62,298 nucleotides of DNA from Treponema sp. (GTDB lineage: Bacteria; Spirochaetota; Spirochaetia; Treponematales; Treponemataceae), in contig JAKSLX010000018.1 of assembly GCA_024400915.1 (NCBI GenBank), forward strand, positions 1 to 62,298, written 5' to 3'. Positions 41,415 through 50,409 of the stretch are shown here, one piece after another; within the stretch, counting starts at the first letter, position 1, and the number at the start of each line of letters is the position of its first letter. The translations under genes and the position numbers were made by a program. Under the pieces are notes generated by a model. It saw only the letters and a list, made by a program, of their open reading frames with translations, made no database searches and was not told the DNA's origin.

Positions 41415-43535
41415 ATGAAAAGAATTCTTTTATCTGCAGCACTTTCCTTCTTCTCACTTTTTTTTGCCTCTGCAGAAAAAATTCCATTCATATACACGAC
41501 GCCGGGGCACCAGACCAAGCTTTCAGTAGAATGGGACGAAAAGTGGTTTGGACAAAGTTCTTCTTATGAATACCACCACGGAATTGCAAGAATCGCCTGC
41601 TTCATGTCTGCCATAGCCTATGATCCTACTATGCTGGATACTAACTACCGTATGTTAGGTATATCCTCCAAAGACATTTTTCTCAACTATGATGTTGACT
41701 ACAGCGATTCCCTTTGGGGAAATGACCAGTGCGCCTATAGCATTGCCTCCAAAGACATTGTCAGCAGCAAGGGAAAACAATCGTTAGTTATCGTAAACAT
41801 CCGTGGAACCCCTCTTTCGGCAAACGAATGGTTGTCTAACCTTAACATAAACGACAGTGCACAGACGGAAAACAAGATTCACAAGGGGTTTGGAAAAGCC
41901 TCTTCCATAATTCATACGGCATTGATTTCATACCTTCTTCGCAACAAGATTGATCCTACGGATTCCTTTATCCTTATAACGGGACACAGCCGAGGGGCCG
42001 CTGTTTCAAACCTCCTTGCAAGAACTCTGTACGATGACAATTTTTTTAAGCCGGAAAACTGCTATGTATACACCTTTGCTTCCCCAAACGTAACCACAAA
42101 AAGCGAAGCAAACGCAAAGGAATTCGGTTTCATCTGGAACATAGTAAACGCCGAGGACATAGTTCCTACCTTGCCTTTCTACCGCAACAACTGGCACTTT
42201 ATGAAGTACGGGAACACCAGAACCCTTTCCAACTATTGCAACACTGACCAGGAACTTTTTGAAGACAAAATCCTTCCGGAAATCAACAGGCTCTACCAAA
42301 GTTTTTTTGAAAGGGATTACTGCCCTTTCTATACAGGACCTTTCATTCCTATCTACATCACGCGTCTTGTTTCCCACTACGTTGGAAACGTGGAAATCTT
42401 CTACAAGGGATTTTCCGGACTTCATACAAAAGCCGTCAACCTCATGTACAAGATATTTCCTTCCATTGAGGATGAAATAAAGGAAAAAAAGAGCAAGCGC
42501 AAATCGATTCTTGTAGAAAAAATGAAGGAACGAGTAAACGAAAAGCGTCCGGGCTTTACAGACTACATGACCAATGCATTTGCCGACATGCATCAGATTG
42601 AAACCTATCTTTCATTTCTTCTTGTTACGGAAGAAGATCACACCTATTCCCAGATGGATTATACCCTTGTCGTCATCGAAGGGGCCATCGAGTCTGCAAT
42701 CTATGACAGCAAAAAAAATGTCTACCTCCAGGTAGTCGAAGGACTTGTTGGAATTGAAAATCAGCAGATTCCCGTTGCGGCAATTCCTACAGCAAGCAAG
42801 CAGCTTCTTGTTGGCGTTCCATCAAACATGGAATTCGAAATGTTTGTTACGGATGATACTGTCTTACTTTCGCCGGCAAAAGTAAGACTTGAACATTTCA
42901 ATGCCGCGGGAGTATACAACGGCACCACGGAACCTCAGAGAATTTACCTGAATGCATACAACGGAAGCAAATTCAAAATCGGAAAAAGCATAGTCGGAAA
43001 GGCTGGAATAAGGGAAGAAAAAGTTTCCTTCAGGGAACGAAAGGAAATTGTTGACCTTGCAAACCTTAAGCCGGAGTATCAGGTAGGAATGTATCCTGAA
43101 CTTTCCTTTGGAACAGACAGGAACCTGACCCTCGGAATTCATTACGGGATTCCTGTTTTCTACGGCACTGCCCTCCTGAACTACGATCTTTCAAAATGGG
43201 ACAGAGGTGTCGATCTGCTTGCTGGATTCGGACACAAGACTCCTTTCTACGGCAGATATTCCCTTGATACGGAAGTCCTCGGGAAAATGTGCATTTTTTC
43301 TTCCAAGGCTAATGCAAATGAAAGGGCCGCTTTTGTTCCGGAACTAAGGCTTTCCCTTTCAAGAAATCTTATAGGAAATTCTAGCGGATTCATTGCCTTT
43401 GCCTTTGATCTGAATGTAAAGGAATTCAATGACAGCGCCTTTGACTCAGACGCAAGAAAGAGAACCTTCTCAGGTTGGGAACTGAATTCCAAATTCCAGC
43501 TTTACCCGGCTATTCAGTTTGGAATCCGATTCTAG
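41415..43535 (+). CDS. Secreted class 3 lipase-like protein ending in an outer-membrane barrel
   Basis: 706 residues. A signal peptide (1-20, cleavage after ASA) precedes a lipase class 3 alpha/beta hydrolase domain (about 50-300) with nucleophile Ser192 in GHSRG and a probable catalytic Asp in NAEDIVP. A linker follows, then a C-terminal region (about 550-706) of alternating strands ending in Phe (IQFGIRF), as outer-membrane barrels do. This suggests a lipase carried by its own barrel, comparable in concept to type V secretion but with a different catalytic family. The ATG at 41415 begins the signal peptide; one at 41394 adds seven residues. Confidence 0.8.
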   Translation: MKRILLSAALSFFSLFFASAEKIPFIYTTPGHQTKLSVEWDEKWFGQSSSYEYHHGIARIACFMSAIAYDPTMLDTNYRMLGISSKDIFLNYDVDYSDSLWGNDQCAYSIASKDIVSSKGKQSLVIVNIRGTPLSANEWLSNLNINDSAQTENKIHKGFGKASSIIHTALISYLLRNKIDPTDSFILITGHSRGAAVSNLLARTLYDDNFFKPENCYVYTFASPNVTTKSEANAKEFGFIWNIVNAEDIVPTLPFYRNNWHFMKYGNTRTLSNYCNTDQELFEDKILPEINRLYQSFFERDYCPFYTGPFIPIYITRLVSHYVGNVEIFYKGFSGLHTKAVNLMYKIFPSIEDEIKEKKSKRKSILVEKMKERVNEKRPGFTDYMTNAFADMHQIETYLSFLLVTEEDHTYSQMDYTLVVIEGAIESAIYDSKKNVYLQVVEGLVGIENQQIPVAAIPTASKQLLVGVPSNMEFEMFVTDDTVLLSPAKVRLEHFNAAGVYNGTTEPQRIYLNAYNGSKFKIGKSIVGKAGIREEKVSFRERKEIVDLANLKPEYQVGMYPELSFGTDRNLTLGIHYGIPVFYGTALLNYDLSKWDRGVDLLAGFGHKTPFYGRYSLDTEVLGKMCIFSSKANANERAAFVPELRLSLSRNLIGNSSGFIAFAFDLNVKEFNDSAFDSDARKRTFSGWELNSKFQLYPAIQFGIRF

Positions 43536-43551
43536 TTTTTCCATTCAGCTT

Positions 43552-44369
43552 CTAGCGGAAATAAACGATTTTGTAGGTGCCCGAAATTCCAAAGCCAGCT
43601 TTTTTATAGGCATTGTAGGCCGCCATGTTTTCCTGCCTTACAAGAAGAGTTGCAGTCCGACCGACTTTTTCTGCAATCAAGGCAATCCTGTTTACGAGGG
43701 CAGCAGCATATCCTTTACCGCGGAAATCGTTCTGGGTATATACGCCTGAAATCTGAATCACCTTGCTGGAGAACATGTTTATGTTTGCCTTTGTATAGAT
43801 CGATTCCTCGTCACCAACCGCATAGACAGTATTGTTTTTTACTGCCTTATCAAGATTCATCCTTTCCAAAGGCAGATTTATTTCTTTCCAGGGCGGAAGA
43901 ACTTCCTCAACGCAAAAGCCTGTCTGTAGCGGCATGAGTCTTTCGCAGTCTTCCATTTGACATACAAAAGTTTTTGGAGCACTTCCGTCTATGTAGACCT
44001 GACCGCCATATTCCATAAGGAACATGTTCCTGCAGTCCTTCTCCTTATACTTTCCCTTTATTATTTTTTCCATCTTGAGGACATCGCTTTCTTCGCCATG
44101 AATGCAGAATACCTTCTTGTCCTTTACAAAATCCGATACAACAGACTTTATTTCCTTAGTCCATTTTGGAATGCAGCAGACAAAGGAATGTCCCTTTGAA
44201 AAGGAAAATACACCAAGGATTTTACTGTCGCAAACGGCATATACCCCTTCATCCTTCGTAAGAATTTTTTCATAGAGGGTGCTGCAGAATTTCTCATGGG
44301 GCAGAACAAATTTTTCAAGGTCAGGAAACAGATTGTCCTGTTCAACTGCATGAACTAATTTCACCGGCA

Positions 44370-44370
<1 letters not shown>
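43552..44370 (-). CDS. GNAT-family N-acetyltransferase
   Basis: 272 residues. The C-terminal GNAT domain has the acetyl-CoA loop FRGKGYAAALV (Q/R-x-x-G-x-G/A type) and NMAAYNAYKKAGF near the end. The N-terminal half is a diverged, possibly second GNAT-like domain. Substrate unknown. It overlaps the RlpA-like gene by 1 nt and is probably co-transcribed. Confidence 0.88.
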
Positions 44371-45071
<701 letters not shown>

Positions 45072-45181
45072 ACTCTCATTGTCGGTCTCTTTTAAGTTAA
45101 AATTAATAAAAGACTTAAGTTTTAATAAACATTCGAGAGGGTAATCTCTTTTTATAATTTTTAAGGTTTTATTTTTGGCTG

Positions 45182-45303
45182 TGTCCGTAAATTGTGTTGC
45201 TATACTGGATGCGGTGGTTGAGCCTGTCGAAACTACCGCATGTTTAGTTTGAACTGCTTGATTTCGACAAGCTCAATCGACGCAGCAACACTTTCTACGG
45301 ACA
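45182..45303. repeat. REP-like nested inverted repeat
   Basis: The outer arms TGTCCGTA/TACGGACA with GTTGCT/AGCAAC enclose inner arms GTTGAGCCTGTCGAAA and TTTCGACAAGCTCAA (one mismatch). The inner sequence resembles the widespread REP-type palindrome. It fills most of the gap between the S1 gene and rlpA and may act as the S1 gene's terminator. Confidence 0.75.
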
Positions 45304-45308
45304 TAGCC

Positions 45309-46412
45309 TTATTTTTTAAGGAGTGCTGCAAATGGATTGTATGTCTCGCCGTCATCATCATCGCTGTGAGATGACATGTATTCCTTTGCATTGTCCTGTT
45401 CTTCGTTTGAAACAACTGTGCTCAAAGAAATGCGCTTTTCATCTGTATCGATTTTTTCAATGATGACATCAAGAACATCGCCTGGATTGAAAACCTTCTT
45501 GAGGTTTGTATTGCGTTCAACATTGAGCTTTGAAACGTGAACGAGACCGTCAACACCGTCTGCAAGATTAACGAAAACACCGAAGTCTGCAACGCGGCTG
45601 ATCTTTCCTTCAATCTTGTCACCAACACTGAACTTGTCTGCAACTGAATCCCATGGATCTGCTTCAAGTTCCTTTGTTGAAAGTGAAACTCTTTCGTGCT
45701 TCCAGTCTGCCTTGATGATCTTTGCCGTGATTTCCTGACCAACTTCAAGAACATCTGCAACGCTGCTTACGCGAGTGCGGCTGATTTCTGAAACTGGAAG
45801 AAGTGCCTGGAATCCGTTAAGGTCGATGAATGCACCGTATGATTCGATTGACTTGACTGTACCTGTAACTGTCATTCCCACAGTGTATTTTTCTGCAAGG
45901 GATGCAAGTTCAGCAGCGGCCTGTTCCTCAAGGAGAACACGATTTGAAACGACAATGTTCTTTCCGTCGTTCTTGAATTCTGTAATCTTGAACGAAAGGT
46001 GCTGTCCAACATATTCAGAAGGTTCCTTTCTCTGGCGGTAACCCATCTGGCTGAATGGACAGAAAGCGCGTGTTGTTCCGAGCATAACCTCAAAACCACC
46101 CTTGATTTCTCCCTTGACTGTTCCTTCTACAGGAATGCCGTTCTTATATGCATTTTCAAATACTGAATTGTCACCCTTTGCAGAGCTTCCTGCAATCTTT
46201 GTTGTAAAGTGGAGTTCTTCGTGCTTTCCGCCAACAAAGTAAACCTTGATCTTGTCGCCTTCTTTTACAGTGATGTTTCCGTCTGCATCCTTGAAATCTG
46301 CAACATCAACAAAGCCTTCGCTCTTCAAGCCCAAGTCGATGAATACTGTGTCACCGCTGATTGCAACAACTGTAGTTTCTACAAGCTGTCCTGGTTCATA
46401 TAATCTTTTCAT
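45309..46412 (-). CDS. S1 RNA-binding domain protein (ribosomal protein S1-like)
   Basis: 367 residues with four S1/OB-fold repeats (about 8-75, 92-158, 175-240, 258-330; for example GMTVTGTVKSIESYGAFIDL and GDKIEGKISRVADFGVFVNL) and an acidic tail. Shorter than E. coli S1 (six repeats). It may be a second S1-like protein or a general translation/RNA factor. AAGGAAAG precedes the ATG. Confidence 0.88.
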   Translation of the reverse strand: MKRLYEPGQLVETTVVAISGDTVFIDLGLKSEGFVDVADFKDADGNITVKEGDKIKVYFVGGKHEELHFTTKIAGSSAKGDNSVFENAYKNGIPVEGTVKGEIKGGFEVMLGTTRAFCPFSQMGYRQRKEPSEYVGQHLSFKITEFKNDGKNIVVSNRVLLEEQAAAELASLAEKYTVGMTVTGTVKSIESYGAFIDLNGFQALLPVSEISRTRVSSVADVLEVGQEITAKIIKADWKHERVSLSTKELEADPWDSVADKFSVGDKIEGKISRVADFGVFVNLADGVDGLVHVSKLNVERNTNLKKVFNPGDVLDVIIEKIDTDEKRISLSTVVSNEEQDNAKEYMSSHSDDDDGETYNPFAALLKK

Positions 46413-46492
46413 TTTCTTTCCTTTGGTACGATTTGAATTGTTACGACATTATAGAGAGATTTAAAAACATTGTCACCCGTAATGGCAAAAGA

Positions 46493-47230
46493 TTAAGCTC
46501 CATACACTTCGTTTTTATGCCTTGTGCCTATCTGTCTTAGGGCATCTGCAAGGGGAACTGACGGATTTTCTTCCCTGTAATTTTTCAAGTCCACGCTGAA
46601 CCTTCCCATGGAAAAATGATTCAGAAGGAAAACATTTTCCCACATTGGGTTTGCACCGTAGGCTTCTTTCAGTCTGTCCTTATAGCCAAGGAACACTCCG
46701 CCCTTTTTTAGCTCACTGTGACCTACAAGCCAAAGCTGGGTATCTTTTCCAAGGCCCATGTGAAGTCTTGCCGTAATTTCCGCACACCTGAGCTGACTCT
46801 CTTCTATGAGATTTTGTATTTCCTGACCGCCTTTTTTTGCCAAATCTTTCAGCTGCTTGGTCTTTGCAGTATGAACCGGAGTCTTGTTCATGATGACGGT
46901 CTTTTTGCGGAAATCCATGTTGAGCCCGGGATTTTTTTTAAAGAAGTTTTCCGCAACAATACCGCTTTTGCCCACAAAGTAGCGGTTGTTTTTTGCAAGC
47001 TGCTCGTCCTTGCCGGGATTGTCTCCTATTACAATCAGGTTAATTTCGTCTTCCTTCGTAATGTCGTCATAGGCCCTGTTGAATACCACGCTGGTTTCAA
47101 CCTTATAATCTGTACCCGCAAGTTCCTTCTGCAATGGTAACAGTTTAGGTGCCAGCTGCCCCCATTCTTCGCAAAGGGATCTGTACTCATCACGAAACTG
47201 TGTAAAAGCCTTCCACTGCCCGTCTGTCAT
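46493..47230 (-). CDS. Uracil-DNA glycosylase-superfamily protein
   Basis: 245 residues from the ATG at 47230 (AAGGAG about 9 nt upstream; an ATG at 47275 lacks a site). The motif IVIGDNPGKDEQ matches motif 1 of the uracil-DNA glycosylase superfamily, and LLNHFSMGRFSVDL is in the place of the C-terminal H-x-S motif. It could remove uracil or another base from DNA; the exact class cannot be fixed. Confidence 0.7.
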   Translation of the reverse strand: MTDGQWKAFTQFRDEYRSLCEEWGQLAPKLLPLQKELAGTDYKVETSVVFNRAYDDITKEDEINLIVIGDNPGKDEQLAKNNRYFVGKSGIVAENFFKKNPGLNMDFRKKTVIMNKTPVHTAKTKQLKDLAKKGGQEIQNLIEESQLRCAEITARLHMGLGKDTQLWLVGHSELKKGGVFLGYKDRLKEAYGANPMWENVFLLNHFSMGRFSVDLKNYREENPSVPLADALRQIGTRHKNEVYGA

Positions 47231-47316
47231 GTAATCTGTCTCCTTGAACATAAAAAATGGGTACAGAATCTGCACCCATAAAACTAATTTTAAGGTTTAT
47301 TTTTAGCCACCAACGC

Positions 47317-47337
47317 TTAAGAATTCAAGGCTTCCGC
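47317..47337 (-). pseudogene. Second copy of the pyrE 3' end
   Basis: On the minus strand this encodes AEALNS and a stop (TAA), the same C-terminus as pyrE (stop TAG), about 96 bp downstream of it. A pair of hairpins lies between the copies. Confidence 0.75.
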
Positions 47338-47360
47338 CCTCTTACCCCTACCGCAGCATT

Positions 47361-47435
47361 CACGAACTGCATTTGCAGTTCGTGGCGCGGAAGTTATTAA
47401 AGATACTGATCACTAGGAATTCAAAGCTTCCGCGC
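47361..47435 (-). repeat. Paired-hairpin element at the pyrE 3' end
   Basis: In transcript order: hairpin I has arms GCGCGGAAG and CTTCCGCGC (47427-47435, 47385-47393) with a 33-nt loop containing the pyrE stop codon. Hairpin II abuts it: CACGAACTGCA-AA-TGCAGTTCGTG (47361-47384). Confidence 0.75.
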
Positions 47436-48093
47436 AACCCCACTCCTCATAGTATGCATCTATTTCCTTTACCAGTTCCGGCGTGAGAACTGTACCCGTC
47501 AAAGCTTCCTTTACTTCTTTCATTGTTACGATAGCACGGGCTGGGAAACCGTACTTTTCTGTAATCGTATCAAGAGCGCTCTTGTTGCAGTCTGCCGATG
47601 CCTTTTCCATTCTGTTGAGGGAAACCATTTCACCTACAACTGTAACCTTTGCCTGGCCTGTTACGATTGGATATGTTTCTTCAATAGATTTTCCGGAAGT
47701 TGTAACATCTTCAATGATTACAACCCTGTCACCATCCTTGAGCTCGGAACCGAGAATTGCACCCTTGTCTGCACCGTGATCCTTTACTTCCTTGCGGTTT
47801 GAACAGTAGCGGATTTCCTTGCCGTAAAGTTTCTGGTAGGCAATTACTGTTGTTACTGCAAGAGGAATGCCCTTATATGCAGGTCCAAAGAGAACATCAA
47901 AATCATCGCCAAAGTTAGCGTGGATTGCCTGCGCATAGTATTCACCAAGCTTTGCAAGCTGACTTCCTGTTACGTATGCTCCTGCATTCATAAAGAAAGG
48001 AGATTTTCTTCCGCTCTTGAGAGTGAACGAACCGAACTTCAAAACCTGGCACTGAACCATAAAATCAATAAAATCTTTCTTGTACTGTTCCAT
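47413..48093 (-). CDS. pyrE: Orotate phosphoribosyltransferase
   Basis: 226 residues from the ATG at 48093. Makes orotidine 5'-phosphate from orotate and PRPP in pyrimidine synthesis. The PRPP-binding motif is VVIIEDVTTSGKS, and FGPAYKGIPLAV and EVKDHGADKG are family segments. The ATG is chosen by family N-termini; its Shine-Dalgarno is weak. In-frame ATGs at 48120-48132 are possible. The last six residues lie in the paired-hairpin element and resemble the C-terminus of Psd. Confidence 0.93.
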   Translation of the reverse strand: MEQYKKDFIDFMVQCQVLKFGSFTLKSGRKSPFFMNAGAYVTGSQLAKLGEYYAQAIHANFGDDFDVLFGPAYKGIPLAVTTVIAYQKLYGKEIRYCSNRKEVKDHGADKGAILGSELKDGDRVVIIEDVTTSGKSIEETYPIVTGQAKVTVVGEMVSLNRMEKASADCNKSALDTITEKYGFPARAIVTMKEVKEALTGTVLTPELVKEIDAYYEEWGCAEALNS

Positions 48094-48248
48094 GTCCGTA
48101 GTGTAGCACTTTTTCTTCATCATTGTAAGCAATCTTTTTCTTTTTTATTTGGAAGTAGCACAGGTAAAGAATCAATCCAAGCAATACCTAGTGACTATTC
48201 TGACACAAAACATTAAAATGTCGGACATATTTAAGGGAGGTTTTTTTT

Positions 48249-49610
48249 ATGAAAAAGACACTTATTGCTTTTGCAGCCTCAGTACTTTTCGCTGCTGCAG
48301 CTTCAGCACAGGTTCTTCCTAAAGCACAGATGAAGAACACATTCTGGTCAGGATTCGGCAATCCGTATGCCGGCGACACTATGCTATACGGTTTTACAGA
48401 CACAATGCAGGCACGCTTTGACAAAAATGATTTTATTGTTGAAGGAATGCTCAACACAAGTTTCCTTGCAAACTATGACAACAAGGGTGACGTTGACAAC
48501 TTTGTTTTCGGAACATCAAACCAGAATGCACTCAGCCTTCACTACGGTAGACTCGATGGCTACACAAGCGATAATACAGTAAAAGCCAGTGCAAAAGCTA
48601 TTGACGGAAATTACAGCAATGCTGTTTATTCACAGAACACTACTCAGGATTCTTACTACGTAAACTTCCTCTACCACCTGAACCAGAACTTTGACCTTGG
48701 TGTTGGTACAAAGCTTAACTGGCAGGTAGGTCCTTGCCCACGCTACGGTGCATGGCTCTTTGAACCAGGCGCACACTCACGCCAGGGTGGCTTCTCTACA
48801 AGCTATGACGACAGAGGTGGAGTAAGAACACAGACTTCTTCTGAATTGGTTCATTCATACAAATTCAATGTGCACAATGCCGGCAACAGACCTGGTACAG
48901 CTGATGTTGTAGGTTTCGTTCCATACGCAAACAAGTATGCAAAGCGCGCACTTGGTGTAAGATTCAAGACAGACAAGAAAAGCGACATCGGCCTTGAACT
49001 TGGCGTTGCAATTCCTAACGGATTCAACACAGACGATCCTGCATCAAACTTCGGTGCCAAGGTTACTCCTTGCGACTGGCTTTCCTTCAGCGCAGCTATG
49101 GAAGGTGCTTTTGATGAACAGGCAAACTTCTACACTGGCGCTACAATCGGCATGAAGAATTTCGTGCTTGACGTATACTTTGCCGCAGACAGCCTTTTCT
49201 CTGATGCAAAGAATGATGAAGCATACGGACTTGGAGCTTCAATTACATTCATCATCCCTTCAACAGACATTACATTAAGACCGGAAGCAGGACTCAACTG
49301 GTTTGAAGACGACAACTACTCTAGTGCCTTCTACACAGGCTGTGAACTTGACCTTCCACTCACAAAGGAATTCGAACTCAACGTATGGGGTTCCTTTGCA
49401 TCAGGTTCAAAGGACAAGAGATGGGATGACGCCAAGGCAACTGAAGACTGGGACGGTGGAACAATCCTCAACCTTAAGCCTGGCATCAAGTTCATCTATT
49501 CAAGCCACACAACTTTCAATGCTTACCTTAACCTTGAAAGCCGCACAGCCTTTGACGGACAGAACAGAAAAGCATGGTCAAGCGGACTTTTCGTAACATA
49601 CATTTTCTAA
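48249..49610 (+). CDS. Outer-membrane beta-barrel protein (porin-like)
   Basis: 453 residues: signal peptide (1-20, cleavage ASA/QVLP) and a barrel of alternating strands ending in FVTYIF. A strong AGGGAGG site suggests high expression. A short dyad ATGTC-G-GACAT (48218-48228) lies just upstream and may be an operator. It resembles the large porin-like families of Treponema; no specific substrate can be assigned. Confidence 0.82.
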   Translation: MKKTLIAFAASVLFAAAASAQVLPKAQMKNTFWSGFGNPYAGDTMLYGFTDTMQARFDKNDFIVEGMLNTSFLANYDNKGDVDNFVFGTSNQNALSLHYGRLDGYTSDNTVKASAKAIDGNYSNAVYSQNTTQDSYYVNFLYHLNQNFDLGVGTKLNWQVGPCPRYGAWLFEPGAHSRQGGFSTSYDDRGGVRTQTSSELVHSYKFNVHNAGNRPGTADVVGFVPYANKYAKRALGVRFKTDKKSDIGLELGVAIPNGFNTDDPASNFGAKVTPCDWLSFSAAMEGAFDEQANFYTGATIGMKNFVLDVYFAADSLFSDAKNDEAYGLGASITFIIPSTDITLRPEAGLNWFEDDNYSSAFYTGCELDLPLTKEFELNVWGSFASGSKDKRWDDAKATEDWDGGTILNLKPGIKFIYSSHTTFNAYLNLESRTAFDGQNRKAWSSGLFVTYIF

Positions 49611-49632
49611 TCTGACATCCATTTAAAATTAT

Positions 49633-49670
49633 AAAGGTCTGGAAGTTCAACAACTCCCAGACCTTTTTTT
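49633..49670. terminator. Bidirectional terminator between porin and aat genes
   Basis: AAAGGTCTGG pairs with CCAGACCTTT. It has a T tract on the plus strand, a short T-rich tail on the minus strand, and reaches the aat stop codon. Confidence 0.85.
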
Positions 49671-50409
49671 ATATGCGTCCTCCGACAACCTTGCTTGCCT
49701 GAATTTCAAATTCCACTTCCAGGCTTTTCTTAAGGGGAATGTAAAGTGCTTTTTCTTCAATCTTAAGGAAAGCACTGCGGCTTATGTTTTTTGCTCCATA
49801 TCGGGCAATATTATCGGTGTAGCTCTGGCTGTCCACTATTACTCCGCCACATTCTATGAAGGCCTTCATGAAAATAATGAATGCACTTTTTGAACTGTCC
49901 GTTGCCTTTGTAAACATGCTTTCGCCGCAGAATACGCTTCCCATTAGGACACCGTAGAATCCGCCTACCAGTTCCTCATCCTTCCATACTTCAAAGCTAT
50001 GGGCATAGCCTTCCTCGTGGAACTTGGTATATGCCTCAATCATCATGTTGCCTATCCAAGTCCCGTTCTGCCCTTCTCGGCTTTGCCTTGCACATTCAAT
50101 CATTACCTGAGGGAAAGCCTTGTCCATGGTGTATGTATACGGAGTATGCTTAAGGAATTTTGCAGCGCTTTTTGGGATATGAAAATCCTGTGGCTGAAGG
50201 ACAAAACGAGGATCTGTTGAATGCCAGACTACAGGTTCCCCATCATCTTCACTGAACCAGGGAAAAACACCCTGCATGTAGGCCGAGTACAATAGCTGCA
50301 AATCTATGTCTTCCGTTACTGCACAGATTGAATCGCCGTATTCCGCGTATAAAGTTCCAGGCTGTGGGAATTCATAGATTGTCTCCGGATCTATGAGATT
50401 ACCTGGCAT
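49669..50409 (-). CDS. aat: Leucyl/phenylalanyl-tRNA-protein transferase
   Basis: 246 residues; adds Leu or Phe to N-terminal Lys/Arg of proteins, making N-degrons. Family motifs are LLYSAYMQGVFPWF, WHSTDPRFVL, HSFEVWKDEELVGGFYGVLMGSVFCGESMF and SQSYTDNIARYGA. It overlaps clpA by 19 nt; GGGGAA lies before the ATG inside clpA. The operon order clpS-clpA-aat joins the tag-maker with the recognition factor and the unfoldase. Confidence 0.96.
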   Translation of the reverse strand: MPGNLIDPETIYEFPQPGTLYAEYGDSICAVTEDIDLQLLYSAYMQGVFPWFSEDDGEPVVWHSTDPRFVLQPQDFHIPKSAAKFLKHTPYTYTMDKAFPQVMIECARQSREGQNGTWIGNMMIEAYTKFHEEGYAHSFEVWKDEELVGGFYGVLMGSVFCGESMFTKATDSSKSAFIIFMKAFIECGGVIVDSQSYTDNIARYGAKNISRSAFLKIEEKALYIPLKKSLEVEFEIQASKVVGGRI

